Source: a virus
Length of the DNA stretch: 41,362 bases
IMG/VR virus record: IMGVR_UViG_3300048686_000091
Coordinates: 1-41,362 of that record
Direction: 5' to 3' (one strand)
Below, piece by piece: positions 29,208 to 37,810 of the stretch. The notes beneath the pieces were generated by a model. That model made no database searches and was not told the DNA's origin. It saw only the letters and a list, made by a program, of their open reading frames with translations. The translations under genes and the position numbers were made by a program. The first letter of the stretch is position 1. Every line of letters starts with the position of its first letter.

Positions 29208-29675
29208 TTACCTACCAAGAGATTGACCGAAAAGTATTTGGTCAAGTTCTTCCTTAGATTTCGCTTGCAAAAGTTTTTGATGAGCACTAGTCTCACCAGA
29301 AGGAACTTGAGCAGTTGAAGTACTTTGGTTGATACGTTGATTAGCTTTAACAGTTTCTTCATCAACGGTAGGTTGAACAGCTTCTTCTTGTCTTTGTATA
29401 CCAAATACATCACTGTATTCAGAAAGCCAAGAGTCAATCTGTTCAGGTGTATCAACATCACTAGGAATAAGTTTCGCTAGTTTGTCTGGCACACCTTTGG
29501 ATGCCAACACATCTTTTACTTGACGAGCACGCATATCTGAACGCATTTTGTTCAGTTCAGCCTCAATGGCTTCACGTTCCTTTTGTGCTTTCTTTAATGC
29601 TTTGCGAAGTTCAGCAGGACCATTGTCTTGTTGTTCTTCTATTTCGTCTTCGTATTCGTATTGGTTTGCTGCCAT
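29208..29675 (-). CDS. Capsid scaffold protein, 155 aa
   Basis: The protein is charged and mostly helical: acidic start (YEYEDEIEEQQ), a long coiled coil (ELRKALKKAQKEREAIEAELNKM) and a Gln/Ser-rich end with SKEELDQILFGQSLGR. It lies directly upstream of the capsid gene, the standard scaffold position. ATG 29675 follows AAAGGGAG by eight bases; GTG 29684 is less well placed. Confidence 0.75.
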   Translation of the reverse strand: MAANQYEYEDEIEEQQDNGPAELRKALKKAQKEREAIEAELNKMRSDMRARQVKDVLASKGVPDKLAKLIPSDVDTPEQIDSWLSEYSDVFGIQRQEEAVQPTVDEETVKANQRINQSTSTAQVPSGETSAHQKLLQAKSKEELDQILFGQSLGR

Positions 29676-29767
29676 AGCAGCCACTCCCTTTCATTAAGTT
29701 GTCGTAATCCACATACACAAACAGGGGAATTTGTGATGGCTATTACTACCGGTCTTCTTATACGCTT

Positions 29768-29787
29768 CTAGGTGCCGGTGCGCCTAG
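29768..29787 (-). promoter_or_regulatory. Hairpin in the 110-base gap before the scaffold gene
   Basis: CTAGGTGC (29768-29775) and GCGCCTAG (29780-29787) form an 8-bp stem with one G-T around CGGT. On the minus strand it follows the stop of the upstream gene closely and has no U-tract. The gap (29676-29794) holds no gene. An RNA processing site or promoter region for scaffold and capsid is possible. Confidence 0.45.
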
Positions 29788-29794
29788 CAGGTTT

Positions 29795-30865
29795 TTAAAT
29801 CTGGCCTTGAGATGATTGCATTAAAGATGCAGAACCTACTCCTGCTTGGCCAGCAAATCTTGATTGCTCAATTTGAGCAAGTTTTTGTAAACGTTTCTTA
29901 TATTCAGCTGATTGGTCTCCACCAAACACTGCACTAGTTGTTTCTTCTAAACCAACAGGTTCAAAACCTGGAGTTATTTGTGAAAGTTTTTGTGCTTCAG
30001 GAGCAATTTGTGCTATTTGTTCAAAACCTTGACGTGCTTGTTCTTGAGTTATACCAAATTGTCCAGCATATTTTTCAGCCATAGGTGCTGCTATTTGTAT
30101 ACCTTGACGTGCCGCTTCTGCACCAAATTGTGCAGCCTTTTGTTGACGTGTAATAAATGGTAATGCACGTTCAGGGTCAAGAGCATAAGCCAACATATCG
30201 CCAGATTGTAAACCATAAAATCTTCTTAAAGAATCAGTATAAAATGGGTCAGCATTTTGAATAGATTGGTTAGCAATATCTACACGTTGTTGTAATTCTG
30301 CAGGTGAAACATCATTACCAATAAATTTAGCAAAATCATCTGCTTGGTCATAGAAACCTGAAGGAAGTTCAGAATCACGCATAACTTTTTTGTATGCTGC
30401 TTCAGCAGAAATATATTCAGCAGGTGTTAAAGGTTGTAAACCTGCTTTACGTCTATTCTCATTACCAATGAAACGTTGTTTATATTCTGGTGTTTCTTGT
30501 AGTTTTATTGTTACTACACGGTCAGATAATCCTTGTTGTTTAAGTTCAACTATTTTGTTAGCAAGTGAACCTAAATTATATTGGTCAAATAAATATTGTA
30601 AAAATTCTATTGAATCTAAACGTTCTTCAGGTGTTTCACCAAAAATAACACCAGTTGCACCAGTTACACCAGTACCAGCAGTAGGACCTGTAGGTCCAGT
30701 ACCTGCAGTTGGCCCAGTAGGACCAGTAGGTTTTACATTTTTAGATTTTGATTGTATTTGTGAAATCTTTTTAGTTGTTTCAGCAACACGTTGAGTACGT
30801 TGTTGTTGAGCAGCCTTATTAGTAGCAACTGCTTTAGCCATTTTTTCTTTAATAGATTCAGCCAT
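29795..30865 (-). CDS. Virion-region protein with collagen-like linker, 356 aa
   Basis: Residues 1-45 form a basic helix. Residues about 46-75 are GPTGPTAGTGPTG-type triplets. The rest is helical and Gln/Ala rich (FLQYLFDQYNLGSLANKIVELKQQG; PMAEKYAGQFGITQEQARQGF) and ends SSQGQI. It lies between the giant protein and the scaffold. It may be an internal virion protein; no family recognised. Confidence 0.6.
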   Translation of the reverse strand: MAESIKEKMAKAVATNKAAQQQRTQRVAETTKKISQIQSKSKNVKPTGPTGPTAGTGPTGPTAGTGVTGATGVIFGETPEERLDSIEFLQYLFDQYNLGSLANKIVELKQQGLSDRVVTIKLQETPEYKQRFIGNENRRKAGLQPLTPAEYISAEAAYKKVMRDSELPSGFYDQADDFAKFIGNDVSPAELQQRVDIANQSIQNADPFYTDSLRRFYGLQSGDMLAYALDPERALPFITRQQKAAQFGAEAARQGIQIAAPMAEKYAGQFGITQEQARQGFEQIAQIAPEAQKLSQITPGFEPVGLEETTSAVFGGDQSAEYKKRLQKLAQIEQSRFAGQAGVGSASLMQSSQGQI

Positions 30866-31951
30866 TTATGACACCAATCCAAAATCTCTCAAAACTTGCA
30901 TACCAGTACCAATCAATTCCTCTTGAGCATTCTTTGTATATCTCCAACGAGGGTCTTGCTTTAACTCACGTTCAAATTGCCAAATAGGAGTAACCACAGG
31001 TTTACCTTCACCGTCAACAGAAGTTAAAGCCTTAGTAATAGTAGGGTCATTTAAACTAATCGCATTAGGGTCAATCTCAAGAATAGAAGACATAGATTGA
31101 AGATAAGGAGAAGCAGCCTGTTTAACATTCAAACCAGCATCAATCTGTCCAGCAAAACCAGCATAACGAGATTTAGCAGTATCACGAATTAAATTTTGAA
31201 AAGTTTCAATACTTTCTTTACCTTCAAGAACTGCCTTTACAGAATTATTATACCAGTCATCATTATATTGAACACCAAAATTAGTTGCATATTCACGTAA
31301 ATCATCAACAGTTTTAGCAGCATCACCTGTTAAACCAGCAACACGACCTTTACGTGCAACCTCTTCAGCAAGAGTTGCAGCATCCCAACCTTGGCTAACT
31401 GATTGTGCAGCAAGATTTTTTGCTTCTTTATCAGATAAACTAATACCATATCTTGTAGCAGTACGTTTAACGGAACGAACAATGTTTGCTAATGATTGTG
31501 CACCAGCAGCAATATCAGGATTATTTAAAGCATCAACAGCAAGAATTTGTTCAGCATCAATATTAGTACGTTGTGCTTTAGCAAGAGCAGTTTCCCAATC
31601 ATCTTGCAACTTACCTGAAGCACCACCTGCTTTAAGTAAAGCAGCAACACGATTATATTCAGCACTATTACCAGAATATCTTAATTTAAGTAAATAGTTA
31701 GCAGCTTCTGCACCAGAAGCAAATTTAATACCAAATACTGTAACAGGTGCCATAGGGTCAAGTTTTGTACCATAAACACCAGAATCACCAACACCATAGT
31801 CACTAGGTAATTTACCTATAGAACCAGTAGACTTTGGAACATTAGGACCTTGAACAGAACTAGTAACAGTCTTAGGTGGATTAGTTTTTTTAACTAAACC
31901 AACTGGACCAGTACTACCTGTTACACCAGTATTACTTCTAAACGTTACCAT
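30866..31951 (-). CDS. Virion-region protein with collagen-like N-terminus, 361 aa
   Basis: The N-terminus [11 protein letters not shown] holds a few collagen-type triplets, followed by a Pro/Ser/Gly linker and a helical body (FASGAEAANYLLKLRYSG; AAQSVSQGWDAATLAEEVARKG) that ends near WRYTKNAQEELIGTGMQVLRD. It resembles the next gene in layout. Probably internal or portal-associated; no family recognised. Confidence 0.6.
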   Translation of the reverse strand: MVTFRSNTGVTGSTGPVGLVKKTNPPKTVTSSVQGPNVPKSTGSIGKLPSDYGVGDSGVYGTKLDPMAPVTVFGIKFASGAEAANYLLKLRYSGNSAEYNRVAALLKAGGASGKLQDDWETALAKAQRTNIDAEQILAVDALNNPDIAAGAQSLANIVRSVKRTATRYGISLSDKEAKNLAAQSVSQGWDAATLAEEVARKGRVAGLTGDAAKTVDDLREYATNFGVQYNDDWYNNSVKAVLEGKESIETFQNLIRDTAKSRYAGFAGQIDAGLNVKQAASPYLQSMSSILEIDPNAISLNDPTITKALTSVDGEGKPVVTPIWQFERELKQDPRWRYTKNAQEELIGTGMQVLRDFGLVS

Positions 31952-34900
31952 TATTCTCCAAGCAGTTCTTTAATATCAATAATTGGGTCACCAACAAGAT
32001 ACCTATTAGCAAAATCAGCAAAATAAGTATTACTTTGCGCTAAATCAAAAACAAAAGCCTCATACTGTGCACGAATTTGTTTACGGCGTGGACTATTTAC
32101 AGGAAGAGTATTCCATTCAGCAAAAATAGAATCACGACCATCACGCCACAATCTAACAGTTTCCCATAAAGATTGTTCAGGACCAGACTTTTGAATATCT
32201 GAAAGCCATTGTTGATTATCTAAAGCAACATTAATAAGATTAATATTTTCATTAAAAGTATCATTCATATTGCCAAATGTTTCAGCCCAAGCAGCATTAC
32301 GTTTAATCAAACCATCTTCTTGATTATAAATCTGGTCACGATACCAAGCACGAATATCAGCATTAGAACCAGCAGTTAAAGATTTACTTAGACGACCAGC
32401 AAGATAAGCATCACGTTGTTTAGTGATACGGTCATATTCACGCCAACCATCTTCAACCTGTGCATCAGCTTCACGTTCAGCAAAAGTTTTAGTACCTTCA
32501 AAAATAGGTATACCACCAACACCAGAAATTTTAAGAAATGCACTAGCAGCAGGTGAATAGTCACCAGGAACAACAGGATTAAGAATCATACCAACAGACT
32601 CAATACGTTGTTTAGGATTCTTAGCAACCCATTGATTTAACCATTCATAAGAACTTAACCTACGTGCAGCCTCTTGTTCAGGTGCAACACTTGTCTTATA
32701 TTTAGTACCACTAATAAGATTACGTACAGCCTCTTCACCGTACATAACAATATAATCCTGTAAAGCAGCTTGATAAGGTTGAATACCTGGTCTATCTGCT
32801 AATAGTTGAGGATTATTAACATAGTTTAATTCCATACGGTCAAGTTCATCACGATAAAATATTGACACAGGTTGTTCTGTCACAGAAAATGGTGAGAATA
32901 GTTTTTTAACTAAACGCCAAGCCATAACATCATAAGTTAATTTTATAGATTCATCAAGACTTGGTTCTTCACCATCAGGATTATTTAATTCCCAATCAAC
33001 ACGGCGAGCAGTATGAACAGACCATAATGCTGAAGCAAAAGCATCTTTACGAAACTGTAAACCATCTTTATTAAACTTATATTCTAAACTTAAACCAGCA
33101 AGGTCAATAGCGGCTTTTAAAGAACCAGCCACAAAAACCTGTTCACCAATATTACTTAAAGTTGATGTTACTAAACCTATAGAAGTTTTACCTTCAGTAT
33201 CTTTAGCAGCAGGTAATACACCACGAGGAACACCACCAAAAATAAGTTGGTTATAAAGTTTTTCACCAACAGCACCTTTAATAGTGGTTTCAAGACTAGG
33301 GAATCTTTGAACAGCAGTATTTAAAACAACTTGACCAAGCCAGTTAGGGCTTGCACCGTTAACCATAAAGTTTAACTGGTTAACATTCATTTTATGTAAA
33401 AATGGTTGAACTCTTCCAGGTTTATTGAAGAAAGGTAAAACAAGATATGCTGTCTTATTTTCTTCATCAGCTTGTTGAGGAGTAATTTTATTACCTTCTT
33501 CATCAACAACCATACCTGCAGCCCAAGGAGAAGTACGTATTTGTTCAAGAAGAGCAAAATTATATGGGTTAGCAAACCCTGCTTTAACCCAATATTTGAT
33601 TGAGTTAAACATTGCTGTAGGAAAACCTAAAAGAAAACGTGAATAATATTGAACATTGTTCATACGTCTAATAGCATAAAACGTATCTTCAACTTGTCTT
33701 AAAGCATATTCTTGTGCAAGTGGACGTATTTGATTTTGCCACATATCTGTAGTAATTTCAATACCATTACGTCTAGCATTTTCCACAATCATTTTAACTG
33801 CTTCATTACCATAGTATCTACCATAAGGACTACGAAATAATGATGATTCTGGTTTTGCTATAAGTCTAAAACCTGTATTAATAGCACGTTGATAACCTTC
33901 AACAACACCAAGACCTAAAATACCATCAGTATCAATATCAAGAGTTGGTACTTCTTTACCTTTAAAAATTTCTTGTGCTTTAGCAGCGTTAATAAGTTCA
34001 TCAGAATCAACTATTTGTTTTTGAATATTCTTATCTTTAATAAGATTATCAACAAGTTCACGAGATTTTGCAAGAATATCTCTAGCAGATGCTTCACTTA
34101 AATCAAGTTGTTTAGAAACTTTACCTGCAGAAGCACCAGCAGCTACACGATAAAAGTCACTAAATTTGCCACGTGCAGATAAATCACGAAGCATATATGT
34201 AATAATTTCGTTGTCAGACATTCCTGACATAATACGACTTACAATAGGGTCATTACGTAAAATTTGTATTTGTTTAGCGTATTCGCCCCAATATTTTTTA
34301 ATAAGTTTTTTGTTAACTGTTGAAGTTGTTGGGTTAACTGGTGTTGTAGAAAAACTTTTCTTTGGTGCTCTTTCAAATACACCTGGTTGTGTTACGTTTG
34401 CTAGTGTTAATGCTGGGTCTATTTCTTGACGTAGTGCTGTACCACCGATGACATCAGCACCTGTAACATCAAGTTGTTTAGTTACATATACTGGTTCACT
34501 AACAGCAATATTTAATTTTGCTTTATTCCAAATTGCTTTAGCCTGATTTTTATTTTGAGGCATTTCTATTTGTTGCTTTTTTGCCCTTTTAATTGCTTCA
34601 TCTACAGAAAGTTCTTTAACTTTTGTTAATTTAGAATAAGCACTTGGTAATATATATATTCCTTGATTACCTGATTGGTCAAAATAAAAATCTTTATTAA
34701 GTTGAAGATTTGTTATATCATATTCAACTACTACTTTTCTTCCAGATGCATAATCTTTCCAAAAAGAAGGGTCTCCAGCAAATAAAACAGGTTCTTCTGA
34801 AGTTCCACCAAGTCTATTCATTGGTTTAAAATTAACATCTGGTGTAAAATTAGGTTCTTTAGTAATATGCCAAACTCTAGGTCTTAAACCACCTAAACTT

Positions 34901-36951
34901 ACTGCTTTACTAAAATCTTCAAAATTATCAAATTGTCTTGCTTGTTTAGTAAGTTCATTTTTAGTAGCATTTAAAGGAACAATTAAATTTCCTTTATCGT
35001 CAACATCTATAATTCTTGTTTCAAAATTATTTTTACCATAAATCTGTGGCAAAGTAACATCTTGAATACGACCAAGAACACGAACAAAAGGTTCAAAAAT
35101 AGAGTTCTTAGGAATATAACCAGGACGAATAAGAACAGCAGCAGAAAAAGCACGTTCAAAAGCATCAGCACTAACACTCATCAAATTAAGTTTAGCCCTT
35201 AACGCTATTAAAGAACCACCTTTAATTTGTTCTCTAAGAACATTTTCAACAACACGCATATCAAGCATAGGTATTTTACCTGCAAGAGTTGCCTTAATAT
35301 TCTCATCAACAGCAGTTACTTCAGCACCATCAGTCTGTTTAGAAACTATACCATTATCTGTGTTTTGAATTTTTTCAACAATACCATCACGTTTAGCAAC
35401 AATACGTGCTATAGCAGGGTCAACATCAATATCAGTATTCTTTAAACCAAGTTTTTCAGCAATATCTTTAGCAATAACTTTAGCTGCTCTATTTTCAATA
35501 TTTTTAATAACTGCTGCACGAGCAACTTCATCAGCAGGAGCAGCAAGCCATTCATTAATCATATCTTCACGAAACTGTTTATATTTTGCTTTACGCAAAA
35601 TAGGTGACATTTGTAAAGTAGCAGAAATTTCTTCAATACTATCCATAGGACGTAAACCAGTAAGTTCAATATATCCACGTGGACGAAGACGAGTAGTAGC
35701 AAGAGTTAAAATACGGAAAGGTCTATATGCCCCGCCACCAATAATATTTTCTTGAATCTGGTTAGAACCTCTACCAAGAAGACGTTCAGTTTTAATAGAA
35801 GTTTTTAAAGTATTTAACTGCTCAACAAAACTAAATTTAGAAGGTGCCCAAGTAACATTACCTGCACCAATAGAAACTTTACTATACCAATCTTGCCATT
35901 CACCTTTAAGTGTTGGATTACGTTTAATAATATCATCCAAAACACCACCAAGTTGTGTTGCTTCAGCAGCATCAACGAGTTCATAAGGATTAGCAATATC
36001 TTCAAAAGGAAGAGCAGATTGAAGATTAACAGGTTTTTTAGAAAGATTTAAAGCATCAGCAACAGAAGGTGCTTTAGTAGCTAAACGGTTAGCGGCAGCA
36101 ACAGAACCAAGTTCAGCAAGAACTAAATCTCTTGCTTCATCAACAGATTGAGTAGCAGCACCAAGTTGTGAAAGAAGACGAGGATTATGAGAACGAGCAA
36201 TAACAGGATTAGACAATAAGTCTACAGGATTTTCTTTAGCAAGAATATCAAGAATATGAACACCAACACCATTTTTAGGTTTAATGTCAAGAAAATCTAT
36301 ACCGTTATCTAATTGTGATTGAATATCTGTAGCAGCATCAAGACCTTCAGATTCTAAAGACTCAATAGTTTTAGCAGCCAAAGGTTGACGTGTTAAACCT
36401 GAAACTTTTCTTAAACCTTTAAAAGCAGCACCAGAACCAAAACTTGTAGCAACTTCTAAACCAATATCTGTTAAACCAGTAACAGCTTGATATAAAGGAC
36501 TTTGTTGTGCTTCTTGACGTTGTTTTTCATCTAAAATATTATAATTAGGATTAAGCATAGGTAACAAATCATAAACAGCATCAAGATTCTTTTTTGCTTG
36601 TTCATTACCAAATCTATTAGTAAACAAGTTTGCTGCAACAGTTGCTATTTGAACTTTAGGATTTTGTCCTGCTTGATAAGCTAAAGATTCACCATAACTA
36701 ATACGTTCAGCAGCTTGTTTTGCTTGATTACGTGTTAAAGGTTTACCTTTAGTTTTATATGTTTCTTGTAAAAAACTACCAGATAAAGGTTCACGAACGC
36801 CTTCTTCAAAAACTTTATCAGCAGTTTTAATAACAGAACCAATAGGTGATGTGAAAACATCAACTGCAAAAGGTAACGCTTTTTCAGTTAAAAAATTTCC
36901 AACTGCAGCGCCAACACGATTGTTTGTTAAATAATCAGTTAAAGCACCCAC
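31951..36951 (-). CDS. Giant putative internal virion (ejection) protein, 1666 aa
   Basis: GTG start. The long chain is mostly helical. Around residues 690-760 a distinct strand-rich block appears: RPRVWHITKEPNFTPD, then EEPVLFAGDPSFWKDYASG and VVVEYDITN. Its H...Y...E spacing recalls an ADP-ribosyltransferase-like domain of phage polyvalent proteins. Around 1100-1130 hydrophobic stretches occur (SRFLLGFPTAMFNSIKYWV). Length, position after the portal and mixed domains suit a protein injected with the DNA. The enzyme assignment is speculative. Confidence 0.6.
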   Translation of the reverse strand: MGALTDYLTNNRVGAAVGNFLTEKALPFAVDVFTSPIGSVIKTADKVFEEGVREPLSGSFLQETYKTKGKPLTRNQAKQAAERISYGESLAYQAGQNPKVQIATVAANLFTNRFGNEQAKKNLDAVYDLLPMLNPNYNILDEKQRQEAQQSPLYQAVTGLTDIGLEVATSFGSGAAFKGLRKVSGLTRQPLAAKTIESLESEGLDAATDIQSQLDNGIDFLDIKPKNGVGVHILDILAKENPVDLLSNPVIARSHNPRLLSQLGAATQSVDEARDLVLAELGSVAAANRLATKAPSVADALNLSKKPVNLQSALPFEDIANPYELVDAAEATQLGGVLDDIIKRNPTLKGEWQDWYSKVSIGAGNVTWAPSKFSFVEQLNTLKTSIKTERLLGRGSNQIQENIIGGGAYRPFRILTLATTRLRPRGYIELTGLRPMDSIEEISATLQMSPILRKAKYKQFREDMINEWLAAPADEVARAAVIKNIENRAAKVIAKDIAEKLGLKNTDIDVDPAIARIVAKRDGIVEKIQNTDNGIVSKQTDGAEVTAVDENIKATLAGKIPMLDMRVVENVLREQIKGGSLIALRAKLNLMSVSADAFERAFSAAVLIRPGYIPKNSIFEPFVRVLGRIQDVTLPQIYGKNNFETRIIDVDDKGNLIVPLNATKNELTKQARQFDNFEDFSKAVSLGGLRPRVWHITKEPNFTPDVNFKPMNRLGGTSEEPVLFAGDPSFWKDYASGRKVVVEYDITNLQLNKDFYFDQSGNQGIYILPSAYSKLTKVKELSVDEAIKRAKKQQIEMPQNKNQAKAIWNKAKLNIAVSEPVYVTKQLDVTGADVIGGTALRQEIDPALTLANVTQPGVFERAPKKSFSTTPVNPTTSTVNKKLIKKYWGEYAKQIQILRNDPIVSRIMSGMSDNEIITYMLRDLSARGKFSDFYRVAAGASAGKVSKQLDLSEASARDILAKSRELVDNLIKDKNIQKQIVDSDELINAAKAQEIFKGKEVPTLDIDTDGILGLGVVEGYQRAINTGFRLIAKPESSLFRSPYGRYYGNEAVKMIVENARRNGIEITTDMWQNQIRPLAQEYALRQVEDTFYAIRRMNNVQYYSRFLLGFPTAMFNSIKYWVKAGFANPYNFALLEQIRTSPWAAGMVVDEEGNKITPQQADEENKTAYLVLPFFNKPGRVQPFLHKMNVNQLNFMVNGASPNWLGQVVLNTAVQRFPSLETTIKGAVGEKLYNQLIFGGVPRGVLPAAKDTEGKTSIGLVTSTLSNIGEQVFVAGSLKAAIDLAGLSLEYKFNKDGLQFRKDAFASALWSVHTARRVDWELNNPDGEEPSLDESIKLTYDVMAWRLVKKLFSPFSVTEQPVSIFYRDELDRMELNYVNNPQLLADRPGIQPYQAALQDYIVMYGEEAVRNLISGTKYKTSVAPEQEAARRLSSYEWLNQWVAKNPKQRIESVGMILNPVVPGDYSPAASAFLKISGVGGIPIFEGTKTFAEREADAQVEDGWREYDRITKQRDAYLAGRLSKSLTAGSNADIRAWYRDQIYNQEDGLIKRNAAWAETFGNMNDTFNENINLINVALDNQQWLSDIQKSGPEQSLWETVRLWRDGRDSIFAEWNTLPVNSPRRKQIRAQYEAFVFDLAQSNTYFADFANRYLVGDPIIDIKELLGE

Positions 36952-36955
36952 AGTG

Positions 36956-37108
36956 TTATGCTCCTTCTGATTTAGTTAAAGTTTCTAGTAAATCGTTAAA
37001 TTGGTCATCACTTAAATTAGGTGTGCGTGCTAAATCAAAAGCAACAGAACCTAACGGAAAACCTAAAATTTGTAACGCTGTATCAAAGCGTTCTGAAAAT
37101 TGACTCAT
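36956..37108 (-). CDS. Small acidic protein, 50 aa
   Basis: ATG 37108 directly follows the previous stop and the frame ends four bases before the giant gene's GTG; its last codons (GAAGGAGCA) supply that gene's ribosome site. The product (SQFSERFDTALQILGFPLGS, then LSDDQFNDLLETLTKSEG) is acidic and helical. Not recognised. Confidence 0.55.
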   Translation of the reverse strand: MSQFSERFDTALQILGFPLGSVAFDLARTPNLSDDQFNDLLETLTKSEGA

Positions 37109-37588
37109 TTATGCAATACTCTTTAAATATTGAATAAAGTTTCTAAAAGTATTTGATGCAGATGGGTCATTAGCCATCTGTTCTAAAGATGGCAAATATT
37201 GTGTAAGACGTTGATTATCTGCTTGTAATTGTTTATTAAAAGATTCAGCCATACTTGGGCCAAGTGCTTCCATACCAGGACCTGCACCAAGGGCTGCACC
37301 AGCAGTAACTGGTTCATTTGGTCTATAAGATTTTTCATTCAAACCAATAATAGGTTGTGAGGCTGCGGCTGAAGCGAAACCCATATTAGGTGCACTTGCT
37401 TGTTCAATATTCGGAGCCGCAGCCAAAGGAGCAGATTCTTGAATATTCATCAATTCTTGCCCCTCTCCATAAGGGAGACCTGAAACATATTTGGCAGCCT
37501 GTGTACCACTTTGACCATTACCACCACGACCATTAACCTTCATAGGGTCATTCTGTGGTGCAGTTGGTCGCATTCCACCTCTTGCCAT
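37109..37588 (-). CDS. Hypothetical disordered/helical protein, 159 aa
   Basis: The first 120 residues are rich in Ala, Gly, Pro, Asn (ARGGMRPTAPQNDPMKVNGRG; ASAAASQPIIG). The last 40 are helical (FNKQLQADNQRLTQYLPSLEQM; FRNFIQYLKSI). It lies between portal-side genes and the giant protein. Could be a small head protein. Not recognised. Confidence 0.6.
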   Translation of the reverse strand: MARGGMRPTAPQNDPMKVNGRGGNGQSGTQAAKYVSGLPYGEGQELMNIQESAPLAAAPNIEQASAPNMGFASAAASQPIIGLNEKSYRPNEPVTAGAALGAGPGMEALGPSMAESFNKQLQADNQRLTQYLPSLEQMANDPSASNTFRNFIQYLKSIA

Positions 37589-37613
37589 TAATATGTCCTA
37601 ACTTTAAATTAAA

Positions 37614-37796
37614 TTATTTTCCAGCGTGTTTTGGTGCTTTAGTACCACGAGTACCACCAGGTTGTTTACCGAATTTGATTTCGGATTTACCTGGTTTAGC
37701 AATGCTTGGAACACCAGATTTTTTAACTGGTTGTTCGTATGCTTTTCCAGCAGAACCTTGGTTTGCTGGCTTTTTGCCGCCACTAAATGACTTCAT
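37614..37796 (-). CDS. Very basic small protein, 60 aa
   Basis: The protein is dominated by Lys, Gly, Pro and Ala (KKPANQGSAGK; KPGKSEIKFGKQPGGTRGTK) without a hydrophobic core, so probably disordered and DNA-binding. Lies 14 bases after the portal stop. Similar Lys-rich frames occur at 11077, 24467-25032 and 39637. Confidence 0.55.
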   Translation of the reverse strand: MKSFSGGKKPANQGSAGKAYEQPVKKSGVPSIAKPGKSEIKFGKQPGGTRGTKAPKHAGK

Positions 37797-37810
37797 TTTT
37801 TTTCCTTTTC

